The notes under the pieces are model-generated. The model ran no database searches. It was not told where the DNA came from and was given only the letters and a program-made list of their open reading frames with translations. DNA of 64,000 nucleotides from Planctomycetaceae bacterium (GTDB lineage Bacteria; Planctomycetota; Planctomycetia; Planctomycetales; Planctomycetaceae). The stretch covers positions 1-64,000 of the forward strand of contig JAEUII010000121.1 of assembly GCA_016795145.1 (NCBI GenBank). The letters are read 5' to 3'. This document shows, in pieces, positions 43,770 through 53,932 of this stretch. A program made the translations under genes and the position numbers. Positions within the stretch are counted from its first letter, which is position 1. Every line of letters begins with the position of its first letter.

Positions 43770-44843
43770 ATGTCATCACGTTTTGTTCGCAGCATCATCA
43801 TCTCCACTTTGTTCTTCGGGCTCCAGTGCACCCAGTCACGCATTCAGGCACAGGAAACTGCCACGCCTTCAAATGACGTTTCGGCAACAAGAGAATTCGA
43901 GATTCGCGACGGAAGACCGTACCTTGGCGGCCAGCCAATCCGTCTCTGGGGACTTCGCTGCAATAATGCCCTGATGAGCCCTGCCGTGACAGAGAGACTG
44001 GTGAATAATCTGGACAACTATGCCGAACATGGAATCAACTTCATCAGCATTTCGCTCCAGGGAACAAACGGCGGCTTCCCGAATGTAGATGCGGGACCCA
44101 ACGCATTTACTCCGGACGGTCGACTCATCGCATCGTTCGCGAAACGAACAGAGACCGTCATCAGAGAGGCTGATAAACGAGGAATGCTGGTGTGCCTCGT
44201 TGTCATGATGCCACGAAAAGATGAGTTACTGGTCGATGAAGCAGCAGTCAGGACAGCAATTCAGCAGACTGCGACGCTGTTGGAGTCACGCAAACTTCGC
44301 AATGTAACCGTGAACTTGTTTCAGGAATTTCATCATCCGACACGCATTCACCATGCGATCTTTCGCGAACCTGACGGCGACCTTAAGAAGAGCACTCTGA
44401 CCGGTTGGTTCAAAGAAATTGCGCCGGGGATCGAGACCGGGATCTGTCCCAACCATCTTACAGGATCATCTTATGATTATCCCGGCTGTGAAGTGAAGTT
44501 CTTCCAGGAGGAGATGGCGATCCCTGACGTAGGCTTCAGCATCAATACCGAAACAGCCGACCGTGACGCCACAGGACACGAGGGTGTTTTCAATCGGTTC
44601 CATATAGCGTCGATGGAGAAGGAGTGGAGAAACTACCTTGATCACCCCAATTCTGCGATGCTCTTTCGTAGCCCGTACGTTGAGGACGTCGGAGGCCAGA
44701 TGGGAACGGGACCTAACTTCGAGATGGGTGGGCGAGGAACAGGGGACAAAGACCGCGGCGTACGGCACTATTTCGAATGGGTTCAGACAAATGTCGGCGT
44801 CTGGAAATTCCCGACGCATATCCGAGCAAACCAGCCTCAGTGA
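43770..44843 (+). CDS. Exported TIM-barrel (GH-A clan-like) hydrolase, paralog 2
   Basis: GGAG lies upstream of the ATG. This 357-residue protein is a clear paralog of the 41756-42799 product: shared REFEIR, LGG, LWG(I/L)RC.NAL, VTER, HGIN, GW/GF-P-D/N-DAG, DGRL, IREAD(R/K)RGM, MPRKD and the terminal MGG(Y/R)GT...DRGVR.Y(Y/F)EWVQ.N(I/V)G.W(E/K)FP. Glu186 (NLFQEFHHP) and Glu261 (GFSINTETA) are the equivalents of the putative catalytic pair. A signal peptide (SIIISTLFFGLQCTQSRIQA) is present. It lies 29 bases after the DUF1559 gene. The divergence between the paralogs (roughly half of positions) suggests different substrates. Confidence 0.75.
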   Translation: MSSRFVRSIIISTLFFGLQCTQSRIQAQETATPSNDVSATREFEIRDGRPYLGGQPIRLWGLRCNNALMSPAVTERLVNNLDNYAEHGINFISISLQGTNGGFPNVDAGPNAFTPDGRLIASFAKRTETVIREADKRGMLVCLVVMMPRKDELLVDEAAVRTAIQQTATLLESRKLRNVTVNLFQEFHHPTRIHHAIFREPDGDLKKSTLTGWFKEIAPGIETGICPNHLTGSSYDYPGCEVKFFQEEMAIPDVGFSINTETADRDATGHEGVFNRFHIASMEKEWRNYLDHPNSAMLFRSPYVEDVGGQMGTGPNFEMGGRGTGDKDRGVRHYFEWVQTNVGVWKFPTHIRANQPQ

Positions 44844-44984
44844 TTCTGCTTCAGACGCAGCTTGATGCACTCTTGCCTTTTTGAGCCCCTTCCAGATGAT
44901 GGAAGCGATGTTGACGTCGGTTCAATTGGACGTCGATGCAGCCATGCGGAAGCTGAGTTTTCAATAGAGGCACAGGTGAGCGAT

Positions 44985-45911
44985 TCAGCGAGCCCCGCTT
45001 CGAATGAACTCAATCAGCATGGGCCCCGTGGTGTCATGGTCAGTACCAAGGTCGTCGCAGAGAGACTGATGAGTCTTCTCCTCCGTGATGTGGACGACCC
45101 TCGCCTTTCCTGCTGCTGCCTGCACAAGTTCAGCAAATCGCTGAGTCTGCTTGTGATTCAGCGAGTCTGTTTTGAGGTAGACCATCAGAAACGGAGGCAA
45201 GCTGGTCTCGCCTCTGACGTGAGTCACAGGAGACCCATCCTGCTGCACTTTCTCATCGGTACCGAAAGCACGGCGGCAGTTTTCCGCAATCGTCTCAGAA
45301 CCATTCCGGACGCGATCGGGAATATCGAAGGCGGAACCATCGAGAGTGATCACGCCGGCAAGCTGATTGCGATGCAGACCATGAGCCGCAAGGTAGCGAT
45401 CGTCTGTGGCCACAAGGGCTGCAAGGTGTGAGCCGGCCGAATGGCCCATGACGAAGATTTGCCCCGGATCGCCTCCGTGCTTTGAAATGTTTTTCGAAAT
45501 CCACGCAACCGCAGCTGCCACGTCACGTACGTTCTCCGGATGAGTCACCGCAGGCACCAGCCGGTAATTGATGCTCACCACGATGATTCCCGCCGCATTG
45601 AACAACTTTGGCTGAGAACTCACCTCGTCTTTATCACGTTTGTTCCATCCGCCTCCGTGAATGAACACGACAACAGGTGCATTCTTTGCTTCTTTCGGAG
45701 CATAGATGTCCATCTTCTGCAACGGATCTCCGTCAGTGATGTAGGCAACGTCCTTCATCAGCACAGAGTCAGGCAATGTCACAATCGGCGGCTTCACCTC
45801 TTCGGCGGCCGCAGCTGCAGGCTCCTTCGCGTTCTGACATGTTGCAGAGCAGGGTGAGGCGATCAGGCAGCAAACAACAAATGACAGTGCGATCAGGGGA
45901 ATCAATCGCAT
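44985..45911 (-). CDS. Secreted alpha/beta hydrolase (carbohydrate esterase or lipase type)
   Basis: The 308-residue protein has a signal peptide (LIALSFVVCCLIASPCSA), an oxyanion-hole motif VFIHGGGWNKRDKDEV and the nucleophile elbow GHSAGSHLAALV; a late His is present in EEKTHQSLCDD. The DVAYITDGDPLQKMDIYAP opening is typical of BD-FAE/Aes-like esterases. Substrates may be acylated polysaccharides or small esters. It is convergent with the hydrolase-like operon and followed (in its own direction) by no other gene. Also possible: a kynurenine-formamidase-like esterase. Confidence 0.85.
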   Translation of the reverse strand: MRLIPLIALSFVVCCLIASPCSATCQNAKEPAAAAAEEVKPPIVTLPDSVLMKDVAYITDGDPLQKMDIYAPKEAKNAPVVVFIHGGGWNKRDKDEVSSQPKLFNAAGIIVVSINYRLVPAVTHPENVRDVAAAVAWISKNISKHGGDPGQIFVMGHSAGSHLAALVATDDRYLAAHGLHRNQLAGVITLDGSAFDIPDRVRNGSETIAENCRRAFGTDEKVQQDGSPVTHVRGETSLPPFLMVYLKTDSLNHKQTQRFAELVQAAAGKARVVHITEEKTHQSLCDDLGTDHDTTGPMLIEFIRSGAR

Positions 45912-46064
45912 CGAAAGTCCAGTCTGCAGAACGGTGCCACGAGTTTGTCAAATTAACATATTGGGTTGAACCGTCATTCACGCGCCGGCGGAAACCCAGC
46001 TTTCTGAGATCTGGATTCCCGCATCCGCAGAAATGACGCCCTGTCTTTATTGCTCTGACGACGC

Positions 46065-47087
46065 TTAGAATTCGCCCAGCACTTCCCCGTTATCGCGAGT
46101 CCCAAGACCTCGCCAGATGCTGAGATCGATATTGGAACTAAAGGAACGCACGGAACCGTCAACCATCGCACTCTGCACGATGCCCGTGTGGTAACTTCGG
46201 GATGTGATCGCCGAATAGCTAACGCTTGTCAGATGGCTGCCTTCCTGCCGCGAAGCGTAGTCAACGTTGTGGTATTCGACACCACCGTAGTTGTAAACAA
46301 CGTCGGTGTTGGGTGTCAGAGTTGTCGTGAAGCCGCTGTGATGCGAATGCCCGTTGGCCCATTCCGTGTGCCCGGATCCATCGCGCGTCGCCGGGAAGAT
46401 TCGATCCTTCACACCCGAATCCGCATACTGGGCCACGATGTCTTTGTTCGCTGGCACGGCCGTGCTTGGCGGTCCTCCGTTGCGAGTATATGCGGCCCAG
46501 GCGTGAACTTCAGAGACCATCAGCGTGTTGCTGGTACCATCGGTGATGGAACTCATTTTGATCTTTGAGTTTGGATAGGTGAAACCATCCCCGCCAGCGC
46601 CGTTAGCGGGATTGAATACCATCCATGTTCCGAAGTTGAATCCGTAGCATGTTGGCATCAGAAAAATCCCATTCGTGCCGGTGTCTCGGGCACGGTCCGA
46701 CTTGGGATCGGATGGACACGCAAAAACCGGGACACGAAAGTTACTGATGACAGGAAAATTGCCCCACGCCTTCGACAGGTCAATTTGATTGTAAAGATTG
46801 ACCTGTTCCAGGTACGGCATGATTCGGCCGTGAATCGACCAGGAGCTGTTTGACGTAATCGCCGGGTTGATCGCCATGCTCGGCGGAAACGCACCGTACG
46901 TCGACTCGTAATTATGGACGGCCAGCGCAATCTGCTTCAGGTTATTTTTGCACTGGGTCCGTCGAGCCGCCTCGCGAGCCTGCTGCACGGCCGGCAACAG
47001 CAACGCAACCAGAATGGCGATGATGGCAATGACGACCAACAGTTCAATCAATGTAAATCCGCGACGACGCGTCCTGATGCTTTGCAT
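46065..47087 (-). CDS. DUF1559 prepilin-like protein
   Basis: I choose the ATG at 47087 ([17 protein letters not shown]), giving 340 residues; the frame to 47162 adds a non-typical extension. It carries the prepilin motif, [27 protein letters not shown] and the C-terminal [34 protein letters not shown]. It is the most downstream of three DUF1559 genes in one direction. Confidence 0.93.
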   Translation of the reverse strand: MQSIRTRRRGFTLIELLVVIAIIAILVALLLPAVQQAREAARRTQCKNNLKQIALAVHNYESTYGAFPPSMAINPAITSNSSWSIHGRIMPYLEQVNLYNQIDLSKAWGNFPVISNFRVPVFACPSDPKSDRARDTGTNGIFLMPTCYGFNFGTWMVFNPANGAGGDGFTYPNSKIKMSSITDGTSNTLMVSEVHAWAAYTRNGGPPSTAVPANKDIVAQYADSGVKDRIFPATRDGSGHTEWANGHSHHSGFTTTLTPNTDVVYNYGGVEYHNVDYASRQEGSHLTSVSYSAITSRSYHTGIVQSAMVDGSVRSFSSNIDLSIWRGLGTRDNGEVLGEF

Positions 47088-47433
47088 GATCAACGAGTGT
47101 CCTTGTCTGACCTGAAAAATGGACTCAGATGAGTTACCTGAGTAGGCCAGAAGCAAGTGCAATTGCCGCGCCGATCAACAGAAGTAAAAGTCTGCAGCAG
47201 AAATGCTGGTTGTCGGAGGATTGCGAGGGATCGTGGAATCTACTCGCCTGTCTGCTGACGAAGTTTCCGACAACAAAAGGCGGTGTTTCCGCCAGGCTTT
47301 GCCGCCCGAGATTCCCGATGGCCACACCAGCTGGCTGCGTCGGCAAGGCTCCCTGCGACTTTGCACGAGCAGGAAAGCCCGGCTGGAGCATATTAGCAGA
47401 CAGGAAATCAGATATGGCCGAATCGACAACTAT
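47088..47433. other. Gene-free stretch between two DUF1559 genes
   Basis: Several short frames are open, the best being 85 residues on the minus strand ending in a hydrophobic segment (47134-47391), but it lacks a ribosome site and family features. Otherwise nothing was recognised. Confidence 0.5.
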
Positions 47434-48417
<984 letters not shown>

Positions 48418-48557
48418 GTTCATTCTCCATCATTCATAGCCATCAACCTACGACGCTGCAACGAAGAGAAGGCGCAGCCAGAATTTTGTTTGCGAATTTC
48501 AAGGTCCGACGAAGCCCTACCGCCCGCGGGAACTCCAGCGAATTCCACTACGATCGG

Positions 48558-48591
48558 GTTGGTAGTGGATCTTGCTAAAGATCCCTGAGCT
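48558..48591 (+). repeat. Short dispersed hairpin (GGATCTT type), copy 2
   Basis: GGTTGGTAGTGGATCTTGCTAAAGATCCCTGAG contains a perfect GGATCTT / AAGATCC stem with a GCTA loop and matches the degraded copy at 25000-25030. Confidence 0.65.
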
Positions 48592-48609
48592 TCTGCACGG
48601 AACACACAA

Positions 48610-48644
48610 AACCACGAACGACGAACAAAGAACCACGAACCACA
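48610..48644 (+). repeat. Heptanucleotide tandem repeat (AACCACG type)
   Basis: Five heptamers follow without gaps: AACCACG, AACGACG, AACAAAG, AACCACG, AACCACA. The variant AACAAAG is shared with the array at 55251-55288. Confidence 0.8.
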
Positions 48645-48653
48645 AAGTTCGCG

Positions 48654-48713
48654 GCCCCTCCCGGTCGACGCTGCGCTGGACCGACCTCCCCAAACTGCGT
48701 TTGGGGAGGAGGG
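48654..48713 (-). repeat. GC-rich double-hairpin element
   Basis: Read on the minus strand it has CCTCCCCAAACGCAGTTTGGGGAGG, a CG-rich middle and GGGAGGGGC, the same architecture as the element inside the spermidine-synthase-like gene at 15059-15122. Confidence 0.65.
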
Positions 48714-48743
48714 TTTTGGTTTTGGTTTTGCCGTCTGATTGTT

Positions 48744-48824
48744 TATCCCAACCCGCTGCGTCAGCGAGGGATGATTGTGAAGGAGCCTGCGGTTCGTATC
48801 CCTCACTGACGTTTCGGGTTGTGA
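48744..48824. repeat. ~80-base palindromic intergenic repeat, copy B
   Basis: Left arm TATCCCAACCCGCTGCGTCAGC to GAGGGAT; right arm ATCCCTCACTGACGTTTCGGGTTGTGA. It lies 24 bases from the end of the DUF1559 gene at 48848. Confidence 0.9.
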
Positions 48825-48847
48825 GGCATAGGTCAATCAACAGTCTG

Positions 48848-49783
48848 TCAGAACTCTCCAATCACTTCGCCGCCGGATCGCGTGCCGATTCCGTCGTAGA
48901 GCACTTTGGAGATGTTCTCCGTCACGGCGCGCACACTTCCGTCGCACATGGCAAACTGCCCCATTCCCACGTGCGGAGCTGACACACCTTTATCGTCACT
49001 GTCGATTTCATTCGGACGGTACTGAGTCTCGAACAGCACCATGTGGCCATGATCGTCCGGCAAGTCCGTGACTTCACGCGCGGAACAGCACCAGGCCGTT
49101 TCGAAGGATGTGTGTCCGTGCGAGATTCCGGAACTGGTGCGAATGGGACCGTTGGTACGTTCGCCCAAAGCCAGCGTGTTCGACAGTCCGTCGGTGATGT
49201 CTCGGAGCATCGTTTTGCTGTTGCGATAGAAGACTCCCTGACTGGCCAGCGGAGTATCATCCAGATTGACGGCCGCGGTCGACGGCCCCCAGTTCGCCGC
49301 ATAACTCCCGGCTGCATAACGTTCCGGAGGTGTCGCGGAATCATCTCGTACCACATATCGAGACTGCGAATACGGATCAGACGGACAAAGAAAAACGGGC
49401 AGGTGAATTTCTCTGGGAACCTGCTGGACCGGATCAAACCCGGGCACGTTGAAGTTGAACTGAGCGTACAGGTTTCCCTGCTCAAGCTGAGGCAGGCACA
49501 TCAGCCCCCATCCAAAACCCATGAAGTTGGCGCCGGATCCAGAGGGATCAAACTTGTGCAGATATCCCGGCGGCAGCACTCCATGAGTGGACTCGTAGTT
49601 GTGCATCGCCAGGACAAGCTGCTTCAGATTATTCTTACAGGCAGTTCGCCTTGCGGCTTCTCTCGCCTGCTGCACAGCCGGCAACAACAGTGCTACGAGG
49701 ATCGCGATGATCGCGATCACGACCAGTAATTCAATGAGTGTGAATCCTCGCGCGCGGCGAGGATCCTTGAGTATCGTTTTCAA
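48848..49783 (-). CDS. DUF1559 prepilin-like protein with TTG start
   Basis: The frame is open to 49924, but the best start is a TTG at 49783 with GGGAG about eight bases upstream; it gives 311 residues beginning [20 protein letters not shown], the normal distance to the prepilin motif. [27 protein letters not shown] and [42 protein letters not shown] identify DUF1559 (the last quoted as two adjoining pieces). The His of the usual H-x-x-G segment is kept. It is the most upstream of the three minus-strand DUF1559 genes. Confidence 0.9.
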   Translation of the reverse strand: MKTILKDPRRARGFTLIELLVVIAIIAILVALLLPAVQQAREAARRTACKNNLKQLVLAMHNYESTHGVLPPGYLHKFDPSGSGANFMGFGWGLMCLPQLEQGNLYAQFNFNVPGFDPVQQVPREIHLPVFLCPSDPYSQSRYVVRDDSATPPERYAAGSYAANWGPSTAAVNLDDTPLASQGVFYRNSKTMLRDITDGLSNTLALGERTNGPIRTSSGISHGHTSFETAWCCSAREVTDLPDDHGHMVLFETQYRPNEIDSDDKGVSAPHVGMGQFAMCDGSVRAVTENISKVLYDGIGTRSGGEVIGEF

Positions 49784-49920
49784 AAGAAATGCTCCCGTAC
49801 AATTGCCGAACCCGATCGCAGAAAAATGCGACAGGCAGGACTGAGCCATCAAAACGCGTTTGCGGCAATCACAGCGGTAGTCAAACCAGAGATACCGCGA
49901 AGACACCGCCCATGTGAAAC

Positions 49921-50511
49921 TCACACGAAACGCGGAGGCGGTACGAGAGGCGGCGCCGCATCAAGGCCGAGGTTTCGCTGTGGATCCTGGCACACAAGTG
50001 ATGGTGGCATTTCCGGGCCGTAGATCAAAAGACTGTTCGAGCAAACCGCAATCTGGTCCATGAACATCTGCAGAAACGAAGCCAGCCCGTAAGCACCTGG
50101 AATCTCAACGACTTCCCCTGCAGGGATCTCACTTCGGTCCCGAGAAGCTTCCGAGTACAGCGGCGCGGGCTCACCGGGAAACCAGTCCGGCAGGGTCAGA
50201 TCAATCCCCAGAAACGTGACATGCACGTGCGCCCCGTCGGAATGTGAATGCTCCGATTCGGTTCCTGAGTCATGGGCATGAGAATGTGAGTGCGAATGGG
50301 AATGAGTATGCGAATGCCCGGACGTATGTGAGTGGCTCTGGCCGTCGCTATGCGAGTGGGAATGCGAATGGGCGCCTGCTCCGTGCGAATGCGCAGTTTC
50401 CCCACCGTCGTGCCGATGTCGAATCCCAAGCCGGATGCCTAATCCGCCGGCCAGCAGTCCCATCAATACGACGCAGCACACGGAAATCCGAAAGATTCGT
50501 GCTCGCGACAT
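49921..50511 (-). CDS. His-rich single-pass membrane protein
   Basis: The ATG at 50511 starts a 196-residue protein with one transmembrane helix (about residues 8-27, [20 protein letters not shown]), then about 55 residues dominated by His and Ser ([18 protein letters not shown] and [16 protein letters not shown]), a [19 protein letters not shown] segment and a C-terminal domain with [19 protein letters not shown]. It likely binds zinc, nickel or copper outside the cytoplasm, possibly as a buffer for a neighbouring metal system. The alternating His-Ser DNA is repetitive, so its length may vary between strains. Longer frame to 50604 is possible. I do not know the family. Confidence 0.7.
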   Translation of the reverse strand: MSRARIFRISVCCVVLMGLLAGGLGIRLGIRHRHDGGETAHSHGAGAHSHSHSHSDGQSHSHTSGHSHTHSHSHSHSHAHDSGTESEHSHSDGAHVHVTFLGIDLTLPDWFPGEPAPLYSEASRDRSEIPAGEVVEIPGAYGLASFLQMFMDQIAVCSNSLLIYGPEMPPSLVCQDPQRNLGLDAAPPLVPPPRFV

Positions 50512-50680
50512 GACTCCACGGTACCGATCCGGCGACTGCATGTCACGCGGCCACCTTGAAGCTGGCAAAAAACACAGCAGTCGGCCAAGACCTGCGGTCA
50601 ACAATCAGGCAAATACGCTGCAAGACCTGACATGTTTCCTGCATGAACGAATCGATTGATCAGGCTGTCGCGTTCGCAGC

Positions 50681-52744
50681 TCAGTTCGCATCCAGGTCCC
50701 ATGACGCATTGAAAACCTTCGACCAGACAGGCGTGGACGTAATCTGTCCCTTGGCGTCGGATTCGATCTTCATGACCGCGATATCACCCAGGCGAGGAAA
50801 CAGCCAGGCGTTCGATGCCTTAAAATCCTTCTCGTGAAACGTCATGCCGGAATTGATCACAATGTAGCGGCGATGATTGAGAAGATTCGGAAAGATCAGG
50901 CTGACGGAGTGATCAGCGCTGGACCATTCCTGTTCGCCAATTCGAATCTTGTCGGCCGTCCATTCCACAGGATCCGGCAGCAACCTCTTGATCAGCCCGT
51001 TGGAATCCGGATCGCCAAAGAAAATCAGATTCGACGACTGAATGATCTCCGGAGTCACTTCCGATTCTTTAATCACCTTGATGTCGCCACGCATCCATTG
51101 TGAAAACTCACTGGCAAAATTCGCCAGCGTCGCATCGCTCCAGCGCTGAGCAAGATCGCTGGAGGACTTTCCATTGCCTATCACGCAAACAAAGCGACTT
51201 GTAAAGGCATCGTCGATCGGCCCCTGCAATCCCGGACGCTTCTTCAGCGGTCGATTGTCAGCGAACGCTTTTGATTCCTGATAGCTCAGCACCCTCCAGG
51301 AATCACCATTGCGAACGTAATACACATCCGGCAGGAGGCCATCGCCGGCAGTTCGACACTCCATCGTCACACCATCCACGATCGCATTTGTCGCAATGTC
51401 TCTTGCGATGCGAAAGGCTTCGACATTGACGGTTTGAATCTCAACATCGCCATCTGCATTCACTTTGGCATGAACCGAAGTCGGCTCGTAAACCTTCAGC
51501 ACTTCCTCAATCGTGATCCAGTCACAAGTGGAATATTTCAGCGTGCGAGTTTCAAAGCGAATCTCTTTGCGTTCCCCAAAACGAGGCCGCCCTTTGTTTG
51601 ATTTCTCGCGATGAAAGGCCATGAACTCCTTCTGGCTCTCGGGATCAAACGCGTGCCCCATCTTTGGCCCTACGATGACCTTGATGTCGACTCCGTGAGC
51701 TTTCGCAGCTTCCGCCATCGTTGTGCTGGCAAGCAGCTGGGGATCAACCTCACCGCCATACGTGCAGGTCGGAACGTTGAACGCGTTCATGGAATAGTTG
51801 ACGGAATCATAAATCCGCAGAGTCAGGTCCTGAGCAAACGGCAGTCGATCTGCGGGGTTCGAAGGATCCTTCTTCTGATACCGGTAGAAGTCAACAAAAC
51901 CAGCCCCGGGGCCAACGGACGACCACAGATGCGGATGGTGCATTCCGAGATGCCACGCACCTGCTCCGCCCATGGAAAAGCCATGCAGCGTGATGCGATC
52001 ATCGTCAATGCGAAACCGCTTCTTCACATCGGCCAGAGCTTCAAACACATCGGTTTCGCCGGCCCAGCGGTATGCGTTGCTTCCGCGTCCGTACACATCC
52101 AGCTGAATCCAGTCGGCACTTGCTTCAGGTGAATCCTTCTTCGGAGTCTTGCCATCCATACGATGAATGAAGTTCACCTCGTTCATCTGATCAGCTCGTC
52201 CGTGCAGAACCAGGTGAAGTGGCCAGCGTTTCGCATTGGACGGATCGACGCCTGCTGGAAGAGTAATCGCATAGGGCTGCACGGAATCGTCAATCACACT
52301 TTTGAAACCGCGAACGGTGGTGCCGACAAACAGGTTCCAGTCCGGCTTTCCTTCCTGAAGCCTGCGAGCCCGATCGGCCCCTTTTTTCAGGACGCCTTCA
52401 AGCTGCTTCGCGTAATCGTTCCTGTAGAATTCGTTGTACCGCAGCATCCAGGTCGCGGCCTTTTCAAAGATCAGCGCGTCCGCCAGAAGACTCTCACCGT
52501 TCCTTGTCTGCAGCTCGGGCTTCTTCGAAAGCTCTGCAAGTGTTGCCCGCAGCTCATCTCTCGACTTCGTCAGCGCAGCGATCGTCTCCGCTGTGGGAGG
52601 CACCACGGGTTCTTCTTCTTTCTTTGCAGCCTTCTTGCCCTTATCGGCATTGCCTTTCGCCTTACTGTCCTGCGATTGAACTGATGGAGACAGCAGCGTC
52701 GAAATAAGAAGGATGCTCAACAGGAGGCGAACAAACTTGATCAT
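50681..52744 (-). CDS. Secreted prolyl-oligopeptidase-like serine hydrolase
   Basis: GAGGAA lies eight bases before the ATG at 52744. The 687-residue protein has a signal peptide (VRLLLSILLISTLLSPSVQS), a Lys/Glu-rich linker (about 25-45), a helical part and an alpha/beta hydrolase domain with LHLVLHGRAD, the nucleophile motif GFSMGGAGAWHLGMH and a late His in GPKMGHAFDPESQ. The C-terminal 250 residues are a separate domain with VVCVIGNGKSS-type (FVCVIGNGKSSSD) and NLIFFGDPDSN strands. This is the peptidase/esterase-PHB-depolymerase type found in many planctomycetes; the substrate is unknown. It stands as a single gene before the His-rich gene. Confidence 0.85.
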   Translation of the reverse strand: MIKFVRLLLSILLISTLLSPSVQSQDSKAKGNADKGKKAAKKEEEPVVPPTAETIAALTKSRDELRATLAELSKKPELQTRNGESLLADALIFEKAATWMLRYNEFYRNDYAKQLEGVLKKGADRARRLQEGKPDWNLFVGTTVRGFKSVIDDSVQPYAITLPAGVDPSNAKRWPLHLVLHGRADQMNEVNFIHRMDGKTPKKDSPEASADWIQLDVYGRGSNAYRWAGETDVFEALADVKKRFRIDDDRITLHGFSMGGAGAWHLGMHHPHLWSSVGPGAGFVDFYRYQKKDPSNPADRLPFAQDLTLRIYDSVNYSMNAFNVPTCTYGGEVDPQLLASTTMAEAAKAHGVDIKVIVGPKMGHAFDPESQKEFMAFHREKSNKGRPRFGERKEIRFETRTLKYSTCDWITIEEVLKVYEPTSVHAKVNADGDVEIQTVNVEAFRIARDIATNAIVDGVTMECRTAGDGLLPDVYYVRNGDSWRVLSYQESKAFADNRPLKKRPGLQGPIDDAFTSRFVCVIGNGKSSSDLAQRWSDATLANFASEFSQWMRGDIKVIKESEVTPEIIQSSNLIFFGDPDSNGLIKRLLPDPVEWTADKIRIGEQEWSSADHSVSLIFPNLLNHRRYIVINSGMTFHEKDFKASNAWLFPRLGDIAVMKIESDAKGQITSTPVWSKVFNASWDLDAN

Positions 52745-52850
52745 GGCGAATTCCTCGGCGAGGCAGAGAACTCTGTTCAATTTCCAATACCCGCGATTGG
52801 CACCAAGCCATCAGGCGGTTTGCGAGAGGTCCGACAGCAGGCAGTTGAAT

Positions 52851-52930
52851 TATCCCAACCCGTTGCGATAACGAGGGATCTTTCGGGATAATCCTGTGGC
52901 GTTTTTATCCCTCACTGACGTTTCGGGTTA
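52851..52930. repeat. ~80-base palindromic intergenic repeat, copy C
   Basis: TATCCCAACCCGTTGCG to GAGGGAT and TTATCCCTCACTGACG to TTTCGGGTTA. The inner half of the left arm (ATAAC in place of TCAGC) has drifted from the others. Confidence 0.85.
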
Positions 52931-52959
52931 TGAATGACATTGATTGTTCCAGAGGCCTG

Positions 52960-53685
52960 CTAATAACCGTCGGCTGCAGATTGTTCGTTGAACTTCACCG
53001 GAGGCATTTTCAGTCGAAGTCGGCATTCATCCAGCATCGCCTGAGTTGCACTGGCACCGATTCGCGACACACCAATCGTTCGACATTCCAGAAGAGCATC
53101 CATGTCTCGAATTCCGCCAGCCGCCTTAACCTGAACCTCCGGACCGGCGTGCTTTCGCATCAGACGAAGATCATCCATCGTTGCTCCGCCGGTCCCGTAG
53201 CCCGTCGATGTCTTGACCCAGTCCGCTTTCAGCTCAGTGCAGATTTCGCACAGGCGAATCTTCTGCTCATCGTTCAGATAACAGTTTTCGAAGATGACCT
53301 TCACTTTTTGTCCGGCATCATGAGTCACCTCAATCACGGCCTTCAGATCGGCTGTGACGAAATCCCAGTCGCCGCTGAGGACTCTGCTGATGTTGCAGAC
53401 AACGTCCAGTTCTTCGCCGCCATCCGCAAGGGCCTGGCGCGCTTCGGCGACCTTGACGGACGTGCAATGTCCACCGTGAGGAAAACCAATCACCGTGCTG
53501 GCTCGAACGCCGCTGCCTTCCAGGATCTGCGCGCACCGTTTCAGATAGTGGGGCTGAATGCACACGCTGGCTGCTTTGTACGCCACCGCCATTCGACAGC
53601 CGATCTCGAAGTCTTCAAACGTCGTGCTTGGCTTGAGCAGCGAATGATCGATCATCCGCGAGATTTCTTCGTATGTGAAAGTCAT
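52960..53685 (-). CDS. deoC: Deoxyribose-phosphate aldolase
   Basis: AAGGG lies before the ATG at 53685; the frame to 53793 would run through the start of a hairpin and is rejected. The 241-residue enzyme has DHSLLKP at the N-terminus, VIGFPHGG, the ELDVV aspartate (Asp94), VKVIFEN, the Schiff-base lysine in WVKTSTGYGTGGAT (Lys158) and a second lysine in VKAAGGIRD. It cleaves 2-deoxyribose 5-phosphate to glyceraldehyde 3-phosphate and acetaldehyde in nucleoside catabolism. Length is normal. No other nucleoside-salvage genes are nearby. Confidence 0.95.
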   Translation of the reverse strand: MTFTYEEISRMIDHSLLKPSTTFEDFEIGCRMAVAYKAASVCIQPHYLKRCAQILEGSGVRASTVIGFPHGGHCTSVKVAEARQALADGGEELDVVCNISRVLSGDWDFVTADLKAVIEVTHDAGQKVKVIFENCYLNDEQKIRLCEICTELKADWVKTSTGYGTGGATMDDLRLMRKHAGPEVQVKAAGGIRDMDALLECRTIGVSRIGASATQAMLDECRLRLKMPPVKFNEQSAADGY

Positions 53686-53760
53686 TGATGAGCCCTTCAA
53701 TCCCTGAAAATTCATGGCCCGCCGCGATACTTCGTAAGCTGTTGATTGCGTTACAGAACT

Positions 53761-53834
53761 GAGCCGCGAGGCGCTAGCCGCGGGTGTTTGCAATGTGTCG
53801 GCGACACGAACCCGCGGCTAGCGCCTTGCGGCTC
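53761..53834. repeat. Large hairpin, 25-base arms
   Basis: GAGCCGCGAGGCGCTAGCCG (continuing CGGGT) at 53761-53785 pairs with ACCCGCGGCTAGCGCCTTGC (continuing GGCTC) at 53810-53834, with one G-T type mismatch. The 24-base loop holds a second small hairpin (GTGTC / GACAC). Confidence 0.92.
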
Positions 53835-53932
53835 ACGAAATCAACTGGCGGGCAGGTTCCTCACAGAATCCACGACATCAAAACTGGCCGTTCCCGTTTC
53901 TTTCGAAACGGACTGCCAGACAGAGAGGAACT

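Larger units (their letters stand above)
48418..48847. other. Gene-free stretch packed with four kinds of repeat
   Basis: Between two DUF1559 genes lie, in order, a GGATCTT hairpin (48558-48591), five heptamers (48610-48644), a GC-rich double hairpin (48654-48713) and palindrome copy B (48744-48824). No gene is supported. Confidence 0.75.

Noticed and set aside
47134-47391. 85-residue minus-strand frame with a hydrophobic C-terminus, thought of as a PEP-CTERM-like protein
   Set aside because: No Pro-Glu-Pro motif, no ribosome site and no export signal.
50244-50513. Plus-strand frame with Asn/Ala-rich sequence opposite the His-rich gene
   Set aside because: Antisense translation of the His/Ser codon repeat.
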